From positions 930,643 to 994,642 of the forward strand of contig NZ_AXAJ01000001.1 in the NCBI RefSeq assembly GCF_000472445.1: DNA of 64,000 nt. The letters are read 5' to 3'. A program made the position numbers and the translations under genes. Shown here piece by piece: positions 34,278 through 42,395 of this stretch; position 1 is the stretch's first letter; every line of letters begins with the position of its first letter. Below the pieces are notes generated by a model. It worked only from the letters and a program-made list of their open reading frames with translations. It searched no databases and was not told where the DNA came from. This DNA comes from Burkholderia sp. WSM2230. GTDB taxonomy: Bacteria; Pseudomonadota; Gammaproteobacteria; Burkholderiales; Burkholderiaceae.

Positions 34278-35959
34278 AGCGCTTCGCTGCTCTCTACACC
34301 GCGCTCGACGCAACCACGTCTACGCATGACAAGCTCGACGCGCTCACCAGCTATTTTTCCGTAGCCGAGCCGGAAGATGCCGCATGGGCATCGTATTTCC
34401 TGGCGGGCGGCAAACCTCGGCAATCGGTGCCCACACGCCTGCTCACTGAGTTCGCGCGCGAACGCGCGGGCTTGCCCGCGTGGCTTTTCGAGGAGTCGTA
34501 TCACGCGGTCGGCGATCTTGCAGAGACCATCGCGCATATTCTGCCGCCTGCGCAACGCACCTCTGAACTGGGCCTGACACAGTGGATCGAGCAGCGCGTG
34601 CTGACCTTGCGCGGCCTCGCGCCAGAAGAGTTGCGCCCGCGTCTTTTCAGCTACTGGGACGAACTCGACTGGAGCGGCCGCTTTCTGCTCACGAAGCTGA
34701 TTGGCGGCGGCTTTCGCGTCGGCGTCGCGCGGCAACTCGTAGTGCGGGCGCTTGCCGAGGTGGCCGGCATCGACCACAAGCGGATTGCGCAACGCATGGT
34801 CGGATGGACCGATTCGCGGCAAAAGCCCGACGCCGCGCGCTATTTGCGGCTCATCGCGCCCGACGTGACCGACGTTGGGGGCGACGACGCTCAGCGTGCC
34901 ACAGAGCGGCACGACAGCGATCTCGGCCTGCCATATCCGTTCTTTCTCGCGCATCCGTTGCAGGCCGATCCGGGGACGCTCGGCGATCCGGCACACTGGC
35001 TGATCGAATGGAAGTGGGACGGCATACGCGCGCAGCTCGTCAAGCGCGCGGGACGTGTGTGGTTGTGGTCGCGCGGCGAGGATCTGATTACCGATCGTTT
35101 TCCCGAAGTCGCCGCACTCGGCGAGGCGCTGCCGGACGGTTTCGTGATCGACGGCGAAATTCTCGCGTGGGAACCAGGCGCTGCTGCGCCGTTGCCGTTC
35201 GCGCGCCTGCAACCGCGCATTGCGCGCAAGACGCTGAGCAAAAAAATTCTCGCTGATTCGCCTGCCGCATTGCTTGCTTACGACCTGCTCGAAGCCCACG
35301 GCGAAGACCTGCGCATGACGCCGCTCGCCCAGCGGCGCGCGCAGCTCGACTCGCTCGCCGCGTCGCTCGACAACACCCTCGCACGCGATCTGCTGCGTGT
35401 ATCGCCGCTCGTCTTCGGCGCCGACTGGCAGGCACTCGCTGCGCTGCGTGAAGAGAGCCGGGCGCGCGGCGTCGAAGGTCTGATGCTGAAAGAGCGCGAG
35501 TCGCTGTACGGTGTGGGCCGCACGAAAGCTTCGGGCACATGGTGGAAATGGAAGATCGATCCTTATGCGGTAGACGCGGTACTGGTTTACGCCCAACGCG
35601 GACATGGCCGCCGCGCAAGCCTGTACACCGATTTCACGTTCGCAGTGTGGGACGAAGCCAACGGTGTGCGCACGCTCGTGCCCTTCGCCAAGGCCTATTC
35701 GGGTCTTACCGATGAGGAAATGCGCCAGGTTGACGCAATCGTGCGCAAGACTACGATCGAGAAGTTCGGACCGGTGCGCAGCGTGACGCCGACACTCGTA
35801 TTCGAAATCGGCTTTGAGGGCATTCAGGCGAGTACGCGCCACAAGTCGGGCGTGGCCGTGCGATTCCCGCGCATGCTTCGCTGGCGCACGGACAAGCATA
35901 TCGAGGACGCCGATACGCTCGCGATGCTGAAGGGTTTCATCGACGATCGCGCGGCTTGA
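34274..35959 (+). CDS. ATP-dependent DNA ligase (LigC/LigB type)
   Basis: A 561-residue ligase. An N-terminal DNA-binding domain (1-215) is followed by the nucleotidyltransferase core, with motif I EWKWDG (245-250; adenylated Lys247), ERESLYGVGR and a Lys-rich motif WWKWKID (motif V). The OB domain ends the protein. Bacterial ligases of this type act in DNA repair rather than replication. Most relatives sit in a four-gene unit exonuclease-ligase-Lhr helicase-phosphoesterase. Here the next gene is a response regulator, so the helicase and phosphoesterase are absent from this locus. Confidence 0.94.
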   Translation: MKRFAALYTALDATTSTHDKLDALTSYFSVAEPEDAAWASYFLAGGKPRQSVPTRLLTEFARERAGLPAWLFEESYHAVGDLAETIAHILPPAQRTSELGLTQWIEQRVLTLRGLAPEELRPRLFSYWDELDWSGRFLLTKLIGGGFRVGVARQLVVRALAEVAGIDHKRIAQRMVGWTDSRQKPDAARYLRLIAPDVTDVGGDDAQRATERHDSDLGLPYPFFLAHPLQADPGTLGDPAHWLIEWKWDGIRAQLVKRAGRVWLWSRGEDLITDRFPEVAALGEALPDGFVIDGEILAWEPGAAAPLPFARLQPRIARKTLSKKILADSPAALLAYDLLEAHGEDLRMTPLAQRRAQLDSLAASLDNTLARDLLRVSPLVFGADWQALAALREESRARGVEGLMLKERESLYGVGRTKASGTWWKWKIDPYAVDAVLVYAQRGHGRRASLYTDFTFAVWDEANGVRTLVPFAKAYSGLTDEEMRQVDAIVRKTTIEKFGPVRSVTPTLVFEIGFEGIQASTRHKSGVAVRFPRMLRWRTDKHIEDADTLAMLKGFIDDRAA

Positions 35960-36074
35960 ACGCCGCTGTCATTCAGAAAGCATGTAATCAGTCACGCGGT
36001 GCAGCGCGGGAGCGAAACTTGCGTCCGTGCGCCGGGGCCGCGACGCGGCGCAAGCAGCAACAAGGGAGGGAAGG

Positions 36075-36533
36075 GTGACGCTCGATAACCGACTCGACGA
36101 CAGTGAAGACGTGGTCGTATGGCGGCCGATCCAGTATGCGATGGCTTCGCACCGCCGCGTGCTGGTGGTGGACGACTATCGCGAGGCGGCGGACGCGCTG
36201 CAGATGCTGTTGAACGCGGACGGATTCGAATGCCGCGCGCTCGAAGATCCGCACGCGGTATGCGAGCTGGCGTCGGAGTGGCAGCCGTTTGCCGTGGTGC
36301 TCGACATCAAGATGCCGGGACTCGACGGCTTCGAGCTCGCGCGGCGTTTGCGCGCGCATCCGTCCACGGCGCATATGCTGCTGGTGGCATGCACGGCCTT
36401 TGCTTCGCGCGACGACCGCGCACGCGCGCGCGCCGTCGGTTTCGACGCGCATTGCGCGAAGCCGTTGACGCCCGAGCGTCTTCTGCGCGTGCTGGAATCG
36501 GCTGCGGCCTTGCATGCGGTGGGGCCGCCGTAA
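36075..36533 (+). CDS. Single-domain response regulator (CheY-like receiver)
   Basis: About 152 residues: a 24-residue leader plus one REC domain and no output domain. Phosphorylation Asp77 sits in VVLDIKMPGLDGF. The acidic pocket is Asp33/Asp34, the switch Thr107 and Lys129 in CAKP. I chose GTG 36075 because GGGAGG lies just upstream; an ATG at 36141 is an alternative. It would work as a phosphate shuttle or by protein-protein contact. No kinase adjoins; the hybrid kinase at 49 kb is the only one in the window. Confidence 0.88.
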   Translation: MTLDNRLDDSEDVVVWRPIQYAMASHRRVLVVDDYREAADALQMLLNADGFECRALEDPHAVCELASEWQPFAVVLDIKMPGLDGFELARRLRAHPSTAHMLLVACTAFASRDDRARARAVGFDAHCAKPLTPERLLRVLESAAALHAVGPP

Positions 36534-36640
36534 AGCCTGCGCGAGCTTTGAAAAAACTGCGATTGGCCGATTGCAGTATCTGGTGGCCGTTCCGTGCGCG
36601 CCGCGCATTCTCGTGAATCGCCGGTCCGCCGTTCGCAAGC

Positions 36641-36708
36641 TGTCGTATCGACATGCTTCATTCTCGAGCTTTTTGTTCCGGCATGCCGCGCGTGCATCAC
36701 GTATGCAC
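36641..36708. promoter_or_regulatory. Two dyads upstream of the SDR gene
   Basis: TGTCG-TAT-CGACA at 36641-36653 and GTGCAT-CACGT-ATGCAC at 36692-36708, 100-170 bases before the SDR. Both have perfect arms, and the region is non-coding. They may be operator sites; the regulator is unknown. Confidence 0.3.
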
Positions 36709-36808
36709 CGCCATACCGCATCTCACGCTGGCCCGCCAGTTGCTGGATATGTAGCGACGCCGTGCGCTTCGCACGCCGCACATGTGGATCAGCATTCTGG
36801 AGGATCGT

Positions 36809-37675
36809 ATGAGCGACACAGAACGTCCTACACCACCGTTCGAAGGACAGCAGCAGGACCAGACGCCGGGCCGCACCGCGCCGATGCAACCTCAGCCCGA
36901 TCACGGCGAGAAGTCATATAAGGGCTCAGGCCGTCTTGCCGGCAAGGCGGCGATCATCACGGGCGGCGACAGCGGCATCGGCCGCGCGGTGGCTATTGCG
37001 TTCGCGCGCGAAGGCGCGGACGTGCTGATCGCCTATCTGAACGAGGACGACGATGCGCGCGAAACCGCCCGCTGGGTCGAAGACGCAGGCCGCAAGGCGG
37101 TGCTCATGCCCGGCGACATCACGGATCGCGCGCATTGCAAGGCGATTGTCGACAAGGCGGTGGAAGCATTCGGCCGGCTCGACGTGGTCGTGAACAACGC
37201 TGCATATCAGATGACCTACCCATCGCTCGACGCAATCACCGACGAAGAGTGGGACAAGACCTTCGATACCAACATCGGCGCGATGTTCAGGATCACCCGC
37301 GCCGCGGTCAAGCACATGAAACCGGGCGGCGCGATTGTGAACACGACGTCGATCAACGCCGATCATCCGAATCCCGGGTTACTCGCCTATGCGACCACCA
37401 AGGGCGCGATTCAGAATTTCACCGGCGGCCTCGCGCAACTGCTGGCCGAGAAGGGCATTCGCGTGAATTGCGTTGCGCCTGGACCGATCTGGACGCCGTT
37501 GATTCCGTCGACAATGCCGCCGGAAAAAGTCGAAAAGTTCGGCCAGCAAGTGCCGATGAAGCGGCCAGGCCAGCCCGCCGAACTCGCGCCGGCTTACGTC
37601 ATGCTCGCCTCGGACGAAGCCAGTTACATTTCAGGCGCGACCATCGCCGTGACGGGCGGCTCGCCGATTATTTAG
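36809..37675 (+). CDS. SDR-family oxidoreductase (YhdF/general-stress type)
   Basis: A 288-residue NAD(P)-dependent short-chain dehydrogenase. The cofactor motif TGGDSGIG is at 51-58, the NNAA strand at 129-132, and the catalytic triad is Ser181, Tyr194, Lys198 in YATTK. A 40-residue Pro/Gln-rich N-terminal extension (PPFEGQQQDQTPG) is typical of the stress-induced branch related to B. subtilis GsiB/YhdF-like proteins. GGAGG precedes the ATG. It stands alone between two dyads and the oxidoreductase operon. Substrate unknown. Confidence 0.92.
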   Translation: MSDTERPTPPFEGQQQDQTPGRTAPMQPQPDHGEKSYKGSGRLAGKAAIITGGDSGIGRAVAIAFAREGADVLIAYLNEDDDARETARWVEDAGRKAVLMPGDITDRAHCKAIVDKAVEAFGRLDVVVNNAAYQMTYPSLDAITDEEWDKTFDTNIGAMFRITRAAVKHMKPGGAIVNTTSINADHPNPGLLAYATTKGAIQNFTGGLAQLLAEKGIRVNCVAPGPIWTPLIPSTMPPEKVEKFGQQVPMKRPGQPAELAPAYVMLASDEASYISGATIAVTGGSPII

Positions 37676-37703
37676 GCATATTGATTGAATGTTCCGGGCG
37701 GCA

Positions 37704-37727
37704 CTGTCTGTACACTCCGGCAGACAG
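37704..37727. promoter_or_regulatory. CTGTCTG-N10-CAGACAG dyad upstream of the Mo-oxidoreductase operon
   Basis: Perfect seven-base arms, 124 bases before the first subunit gene. It could be an operator or a 5' UTR hairpin; no flanking promoter consensus is clear. Confidence 0.3.
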
Positions 37728-37850
37728 CGGCTCGTCGTCAAGCCGCCCGTTCATCGCGACACCATCATCCTGCCGGGCACAGCGATTGCGCGCACGAATA
37801 GTTCGCTTGTAGCGCTCCCTGTGCGTGACTCATCGTCAGGAGAAATCTCC

Positions 37851-38384
37851 ATGAATACCCCCACTGCGGAAATGCCGCTGGACGTTGCGCCGAGCGACGT
37901 TCAGCGCGTGCCGGTGAGCTTTGACATCAACGGCAAAAAGCACGAGTTCGAAGTGCAGCCCTGGACGTCGCTGCTTGATCTGCTGCGCGAACACTGTCAT
38001 TTGACCGGCACCAAGAAAGGCTGCGATCACGGGCAATGCGGCGCGTGCACTGCGATTGTGAACGGTCAGCGGATCAATACCTGCCTCGCGCTCGCGGTCG
38101 TGCACGACGGCGCCTCGATCACCACGATCGAAGGACTCGCCAATGGCGAGGAGTTGCACCCTGTTCAGCAGGCCTTTATCGATCACGACGCCTTTCAGTG
38201 CGGTTACTGCACGCCGGGGCAGATCTGCTCCGCCGTCGCGATGCTGCAGGAAGGTCACGCGAAAACCGCCGACGAGGTGCGCGAACTGATGAGCGGCAAC
38301 CTGTGCCGCTGCGGCGCGTATACCAACATAGTCGCCGCGATTGTCGACGCAGCCGACATGGCCGGCAAAGGAGCGCGCCCATGA
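37851..38384 (+). CDS. paoA: Aldehyde/xanthine-type oxidoreductase, 2Fe-2S subunit (PaoA-like)
   Basis: A 177-residue electron-transfer subunit with two [2Fe-2S] clusters: Cys58, 63, 66, 78 (plant-type ferredoxin part) and Cys117, 120, 152, 154 (helical part). E. coli PaoA (YagT) has a Tat leader; here the N-terminus (MNTPTAEMPLDVAPSDVQRV) has no twin arginine or hydrophobic stretch, so the complex is probably cytoplasmic. CAGGAG lies before the ATG. It overlaps the FAD subunit by four bases (ATGA). Confidence 0.93.
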   Translation: MNTPTAEMPLDVAPSDVQRVPVSFDINGKKHEFEVQPWTSLLDLLREHCHLTGTKKGCDHGQCGACTAIVNGQRINTCLALAVVHDGASITTIEGLANGEELHPVQQAFIDHDAFQCGYCTPGQICSAVAMLQEGHAKTADEVRELMSGNLCRCGAYTNIVAAIVDAADMAGKGARP

Positions 38385-39385
38385 ACCGCTTCTCGTACAC
38401 GCGCGCGAGCGAAGTGCAACAAGCCATCCAGCAGCATCGCGAAAATCGCGCCGCTGCGTTTATCGCGGGCGGCACGAACCTCGTGGATCTGTGGCGCGAG
38501 AACGTCGCACATCCGCAGCTCGTCGTCGACATCAACCGTCTGCCGCTCAGACAGATCGAACCGACCGCCGCGGGCGGACTCAGGATCGGCGCGCTCGTGA
38601 CCAACAGCGCAGCCGCTTACGATGCCACCGTCAATGCGCGTTACCCGTTGCTCGCGAAGGCCATTCTCGCGGGTGCGTCCCCGCAGATCCGCAATGTGGC
38701 GAGCGTCGGCGGCAATCTGCTGCAACGCACGCGCTGCCTCTATTTCTACGATGCCGGCACGCGCTGCAACAAGCGCGAACCCGGTACCGGCTGTCCGGCG
38801 ATGGAAGGCGTCAATCGCATGCACGCAATTCTTGGCGCGAGCGAACACTGCACCGCCGTGCACCCATCGGACATGTGCGTCGCCCTGGCCGCGCTCGATG
38901 CAATGGTGCATCTGTCGGGTCCCGAGGGTTCGCGTGTGCTGCCGTTCGCCGAGTTTCACCGCTTGCCGGGCGACACGCCTCACATCGATACGAACCTGCG
39001 CGACGACGAGCTTGTTACCGCGGTCGAGTTGCCGAAGCAGGGCTTCGCGGCGCATCACGCTTACGTGAAAGTGCGCGACAGGGCTTCGTATGCATTTGCG
39101 CTGGTCTCGGTGGCGCTCGGGCTCGAACTGGACGGTGACACCATCGTCGAAGCGCATTGCGCGCTCGGTGGCGTGGCGCACAAGCCGTGGCGCAATGTGG
39201 ATGCGGAAGCGTCGCTGCGCGGCAGGCCGCTGAACGCGGCAACGGTGCGCAATTTCGCTACCGACTTGCTGCGCGAGGCGCGTGGCCGCCGCGGCAACGC
39301 GTTCAAGATCGAACTGACGGCGCGCGCCATCGAGCGCGCCTTCGCGATGGCAACGCAACGTTCACTGGAGGAACCGGCGCCATGA
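38381..39385 (+). CDS. paoB: Oxidoreductase FAD-binding subunit (PaoB-like)
   Basis: 334 residues; the FAD domain of molybdenum hydroxylases passes electrons from the iron-sulphur subunit. The FAD motif FIAGGTNLVDLWR is near 27-39 and a second, GGNLLQRTRCL, at 110-120. Four cysteines (119, 129, 138, 157) match the extra [4Fe-4S] site described for the PaoB branch. The gene overlaps both neighbours by four bases (ATGA), so the three subunits are made in fixed stoichiometry. Confidence 0.92.
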   Translation: MNRFSYTRASEVQQAIQQHRENRAAAFIAGGTNLVDLWRENVAHPQLVVDINRLPLRQIEPTAAGGLRIGALVTNSAAAYDATVNARYPLLAKAILAGASPQIRNVASVGGNLLQRTRCLYFYDAGTRCNKREPGTGCPAMEGVNRMHAILGASEHCTAVHPSDMCVALAALDAMVHLSGPEGSRVLPFAEFHRLPGDTPHIDTNLRDDELVTAVELPKQGFAAHHAYVKVRDRASYAFALVSVALGLELDGDTIVEAHCALGGVAHKPWRNVDAEASLRGRPLNAATVRNFATDLLREARGRRGNAFKIELTARAIERAFAMATQRSLEEPAP

Positions 39386-41631
39386 ACCGCATCGAGACTT
39401 TGCCCGCATTGCGCGCGAGCGGCGTGCCGCACAAGCGCGTGGACGGCAGGCTGAAAGTGACCGGCGCCGCGCAGTACGCGGCCGATTTCACGGCCAACGG
39501 ACTCACGTATGGCTTTGTCGTATCGAGCACGATTGCGGCTGGAAGAATCGTGTCGATCGACTCGTCGGCCGCGCTCGCGTTGCCTGGCGTGCTGCATGTC
39601 ATGACGTATCAGAACCGCCCCGAGCTGCCTCGCGAGGACAAGCCATACAAAGACATGGTCGCGCCCGGCGGGAGCCCGCTCAGACCGCTTTGGGACGACC
39701 GCGTGTGGTACAGCGGCCAGCCTGTGGCGCTCGTGCTCGCGGAATCGCTCGAGCTCGCGCGTCATGCGGCTTCGCTGGTGGACGTGCGCTACGAATCCGC
39801 GCCGCATCGAACGGATATGGGCGAGGCGCTGATGAGTGCCGAGCCGCCGTCCACGGAAAAGGGCGGCTTCGATCCGCCGCCCGCGCCGCGCGGCGATGCC
39901 GACACAGCGTTGGCGAATGCGGTGGCGCGCGTCGATGCGTTCTACAGCACGCCGGCCGAATATCACAATCCGATGGAAATGCACGGTTGCACTGTGGTGC
40001 CGGACCAGCACGGGCACCTGACCGTGTATGAAAAGACCCAGGGCGTGATGAATACCAAGTCGTATCTGACCGCGGTGTTCGGATTGAAGGACGACGAGGT
40101 GCACGTGGTGTCGGCGTTCGTCGGCGGTGCATTCGGCTCCGGTTTGCGGCCGCAGTATCATCTCGCGCTCGCGGTCATGGCGGCGCTCGAACTGAAGCGG
40201 CCGGTGCGCGTCACACTCACGCGCCAGCAGATGTTTACGTTCGCGCATCGGCCGCAATCCATCCAGCGCGTCGCGCTCGGCGCTGCTGCCGACGGCCGCT
40301 TGCAGGCGGTGATTCACGAAGCTGTATCCGAGACCTCGCAGTATGAGGACTATTGCGACGTAGTGGTGAACTGGGCAGGCCAGCTTTATCAATGCGATAA
40401 CGTGACGCTCGGCTACAAGGTCGTGAGGCTCGATGTGCCCACTCCGGCCGACATGCGCGCGCCGGGCGCGGCACAAGGACTGTTCCCGCTCGAAGTAGCA
40501 ATGGACGAACTGGCGCAAGCACTGCAGATGGACCCGCTCGAACTGCGCCTCATCAACTACACGGAGCGCGATGCGAACAGGAACCTGCCGTTCTCGAGCA
40601 AGGCGTTGCGCGACTGCTATCGCGAAGGAGCGGCCCGTTTCGGCTGGGAAAAGCGGCCGCTCGCGCCGCGCGCGCGCCGCGAGGGCACCGAACTGATCGG
40701 CTGGGGCATGGCGACCGGTGCGTGGGATGCAATGCAGAACGAAGCATCCGCGCGCGCCGTTCTCACGCGCGATGGCCGCGTGACCGTTTCCAGTTCGACC
40801 GCCGACATCGGCACCGGCACCTACACCGCGATGACGCAGATCGCGGCGGATGCGCTCGGCGTGCCGCTTCACGAGGTCGTCTTCGAGCTTGGCGATACGC
40901 GCTTGCCGAAGGCGCCGATAGAAGGCGGCTCGTGGACGGTGTCCTCGGTGGGCAGCGCGGTGGATGCAGCATGCAGGCGGCTCTACAACCGGCTCGTCGA
41001 ATTGGCGCGGCAACATGGCGGCGCACGTTTCGCGGCTGTTCCGCGCGAGGACATACGGCGCATGGGCAAACGGATCGTATGCGGCTCAGGCCCGGAAGAC
41101 GCCGTCGAAATCGATACGCTGCTCGTGCGCGCCGGGCTCGACAAGCTCGAAGAACAGGCGAGCGTGAAGCCGCACGAAAAGCAGCAGGCCTACTCGATGG
41201 GTACGCATTCGGCGATTTTCGTCGAAGCGCGCGTTGACGAAGCGCTCGGCACCGTGCGCGTGACACGTGTGGTGAGCGCGGTCGCGGCGGGGCACATCGT
41301 CAATCCGAAGACCGCGGCGAACCAGGTGGCGGGCGGCGTGGTGTGGGGCATCAGCATGGCGCTGCACGAGGAAGGACAGTTCGACCACGACATAGGCCGC
41401 CAGATGAACCACAACCTCGCCGAATATCACGTGCCGGTGAATGCGGATATCCACGACATCGACGTGCTGTTCGTTGAGGAGCACGACGATATTGTCAATC
41501 CGCTCGGCGCGAAGGGTGTGGGCGAAATCGGAGTGGTGGGCGTGGCCGCAGCAGTGAGCAACGCGATCTGGCATGCGACTGGCAAACGCGTGCGCGAACT
41601 GCCGATTACGCTGGACAAGCTGTTTGCGTGA
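39382..41631 (+). CDS. paoC: Molybdopterin-binding large subunit, aldehyde/xanthine-type (PaoC-like)
   Basis: A 749-residue catalytic subunit that hydroxylates an aldehyde or heteroaromatic substrate at a molybdenum centre. It begins GVPHKRVDGRLKVTGAAQYA, the family start. The cofactor loop GGAFGSG is near residue 250, and the C-terminal GVGEIG carries the catalytic Glu715. No XdhC/PaoD-type chaperone follows, so cofactor insertion must be supplied elsewhere. Aromatic aldehyde detoxification fits E. coli PaoABC; the substrate here is inferred only. Confidence 0.93.
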   Translation: MNRIETLPALRASGVPHKRVDGRLKVTGAAQYAADFTANGLTYGFVVSSTIAAGRIVSIDSSAALALPGVLHVMTYQNRPELPREDKPYKDMVAPGGSPLRPLWDDRVWYSGQPVALVLAESLELARHAASLVDVRYESAPHRTDMGEALMSAEPPSTEKGGFDPPPAPRGDADTALANAVARVDAFYSTPAEYHNPMEMHGCTVVPDQHGHLTVYEKTQGVMNTKSYLTAVFGLKDDEVHVVSAFVGGAFGSGLRPQYHLALAVMAALELKRPVRVTLTRQQMFTFAHRPQSIQRVALGAAADGRLQAVIHEAVSETSQYEDYCDVVVNWAGQLYQCDNVTLGYKVVRLDVPTPADMRAPGAAQGLFPLEVAMDELAQALQMDPLELRLINYTERDANRNLPFSSKALRDCYREGAARFGWEKRPLAPRARREGTELIGWGMATGAWDAMQNEASARAVLTRDGRVTVSSSTADIGTGTYTAMTQIAADALGVPLHEVVFELGDTRLPKAPIEGGSWTVSSVGSAVDAACRRLYNRLVELARQHGGARFAAVPREDIRRMGKRIVCGSGPEDAVEIDTLLVRAGLDKLEEQASVKPHEKQQAYSMGTHSAIFVEARVDEALGTVRVTRVVSAVAAGHIVNPKTAANQVAGGVVWGISMALHEEGQFDHDIGRQMNHNLAEYHVPVNADIHDIDVLFVEEHDDIVNPLGAKGVGEIGVVGVAAAVSNAIWHATGKRVRELPITLDKLFA

Positions 41632-41642
41632 GCGTGGCTGAA

Positions 41643-41766
41643 GCGCGGCCGATTGTTTGCGAGGCTGCGCTACAGCTTATTGGCCGCGCGTAAAACGTGG
41701 CGTTCGCTATTGCCTTGAGCACTGCGCCCGCTGCGTGGAGCGTCGCGTTGGTGCGCAAGGCGCACC
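41643..41766. repeat. Two GC-rich inverted repeats between convergent genes
   Basis: GCGCGGCC (41643-41650) pairs with GGCCGCGC (41682-41689), followed by TAAAAC; a tight hairpin GGTGCGC-AAG-GCGCACC is at 41750-41766. They sit between the paoC stop and the PRC-barrel stop and may mark the mRNA ends. Neither has a T tract. Confidence 0.4.
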
Positions 41767-41796
41767 GTCCGCTGCGCAAAACGCGCTGCCGCGCCT

Positions 41797-42198
41797 TCAA
41801 TCGGCGTACTTGAATTCCGGCAGCGCCTCTAGCGACTTCTTCGTTGCCTCCGGCAACACCACCCGACGGTTGGTGATCTGCAAATCGTTGAACGGAACCG
41901 CCACGAGATGCTTGCCCATGCCGAGAAATCCGCCCACCGACAGGATCGCGTAGGTGCTGCGGTCGCCGCCAGGAGAGACGATCAGATCGTCGACGGTGCC
42001 AATGGTGTCCTTGTTCTTGTTGAAGACGTCGGCCCCTGTGAGCTTCGACGCGCGATACCCGCTCGCCAGCTGCACGACGTCGGTGCGTCTTTCCGTAATG
42101 GACTGCGGAGCGCCTTGCGCCTGGGCGTTGCCATATGACGCCAGGGTCCCGGCGAATAGCGCTGCCGCGAGCAGCGTTCGAAGTTGCATGCTTCGCAT
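41797..42198 (-). CDS. Exported PRC-barrel-domain protein
   Basis: 133 residues with a signal peptide ending near NAQAQG (about 29). A PRC barrel follows (about 50-105: RASKLTGADVFNKNKDTIG, TVDDLIVSPGG). PRC barrels bind proteins or RNA and appear in ribosome maturation and in envelope/stress proteins; exported single-domain ones are of unknown function. AAGGAG precedes the ATG. It is divergent from glgX and convergent with paoC, so it has its own promoter. Confidence 0.87.
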   Translation of the reverse strand: MRSMQLRTLLAAALFAGTLASYGNAQAQGAPQSITERRTDVVQLASGYRASKLTGADVFNKNKDTIGTVDDLIVSPGGDRSTYAILSVGGFLGMGKHLVAVPFNDLQITNRRVVLPEATKKSLEALPEFKYAD

Positions 42199-42395
42199 GA
42201 TGGTTTCTCCTTGTTATGTAGCGCCGTTCCCGGCGCGTCGAATCTGCTTTCAATCGCGTTGTCGCAAATTTCATGCCGTCGCGCGCCTGCTGCTTGCACG
42301 GCTGGGCCCGCAGTTTGCTACACGAGCGAGCCTTTGATTCATATCGCCTACACTGAAAAGGCGCGCGAGCGCCCCAGCCTCTCACAGGAATTTCT

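Noticed and set aside
39061..41016. Long antisense open frame (about 650 codons) opposite paoC
   Set aside because: High GC with strong third-position bias opens antisense frames; the product is Arg/His-rich with no domain, and the plus strand encodes a complete conserved enzyme.
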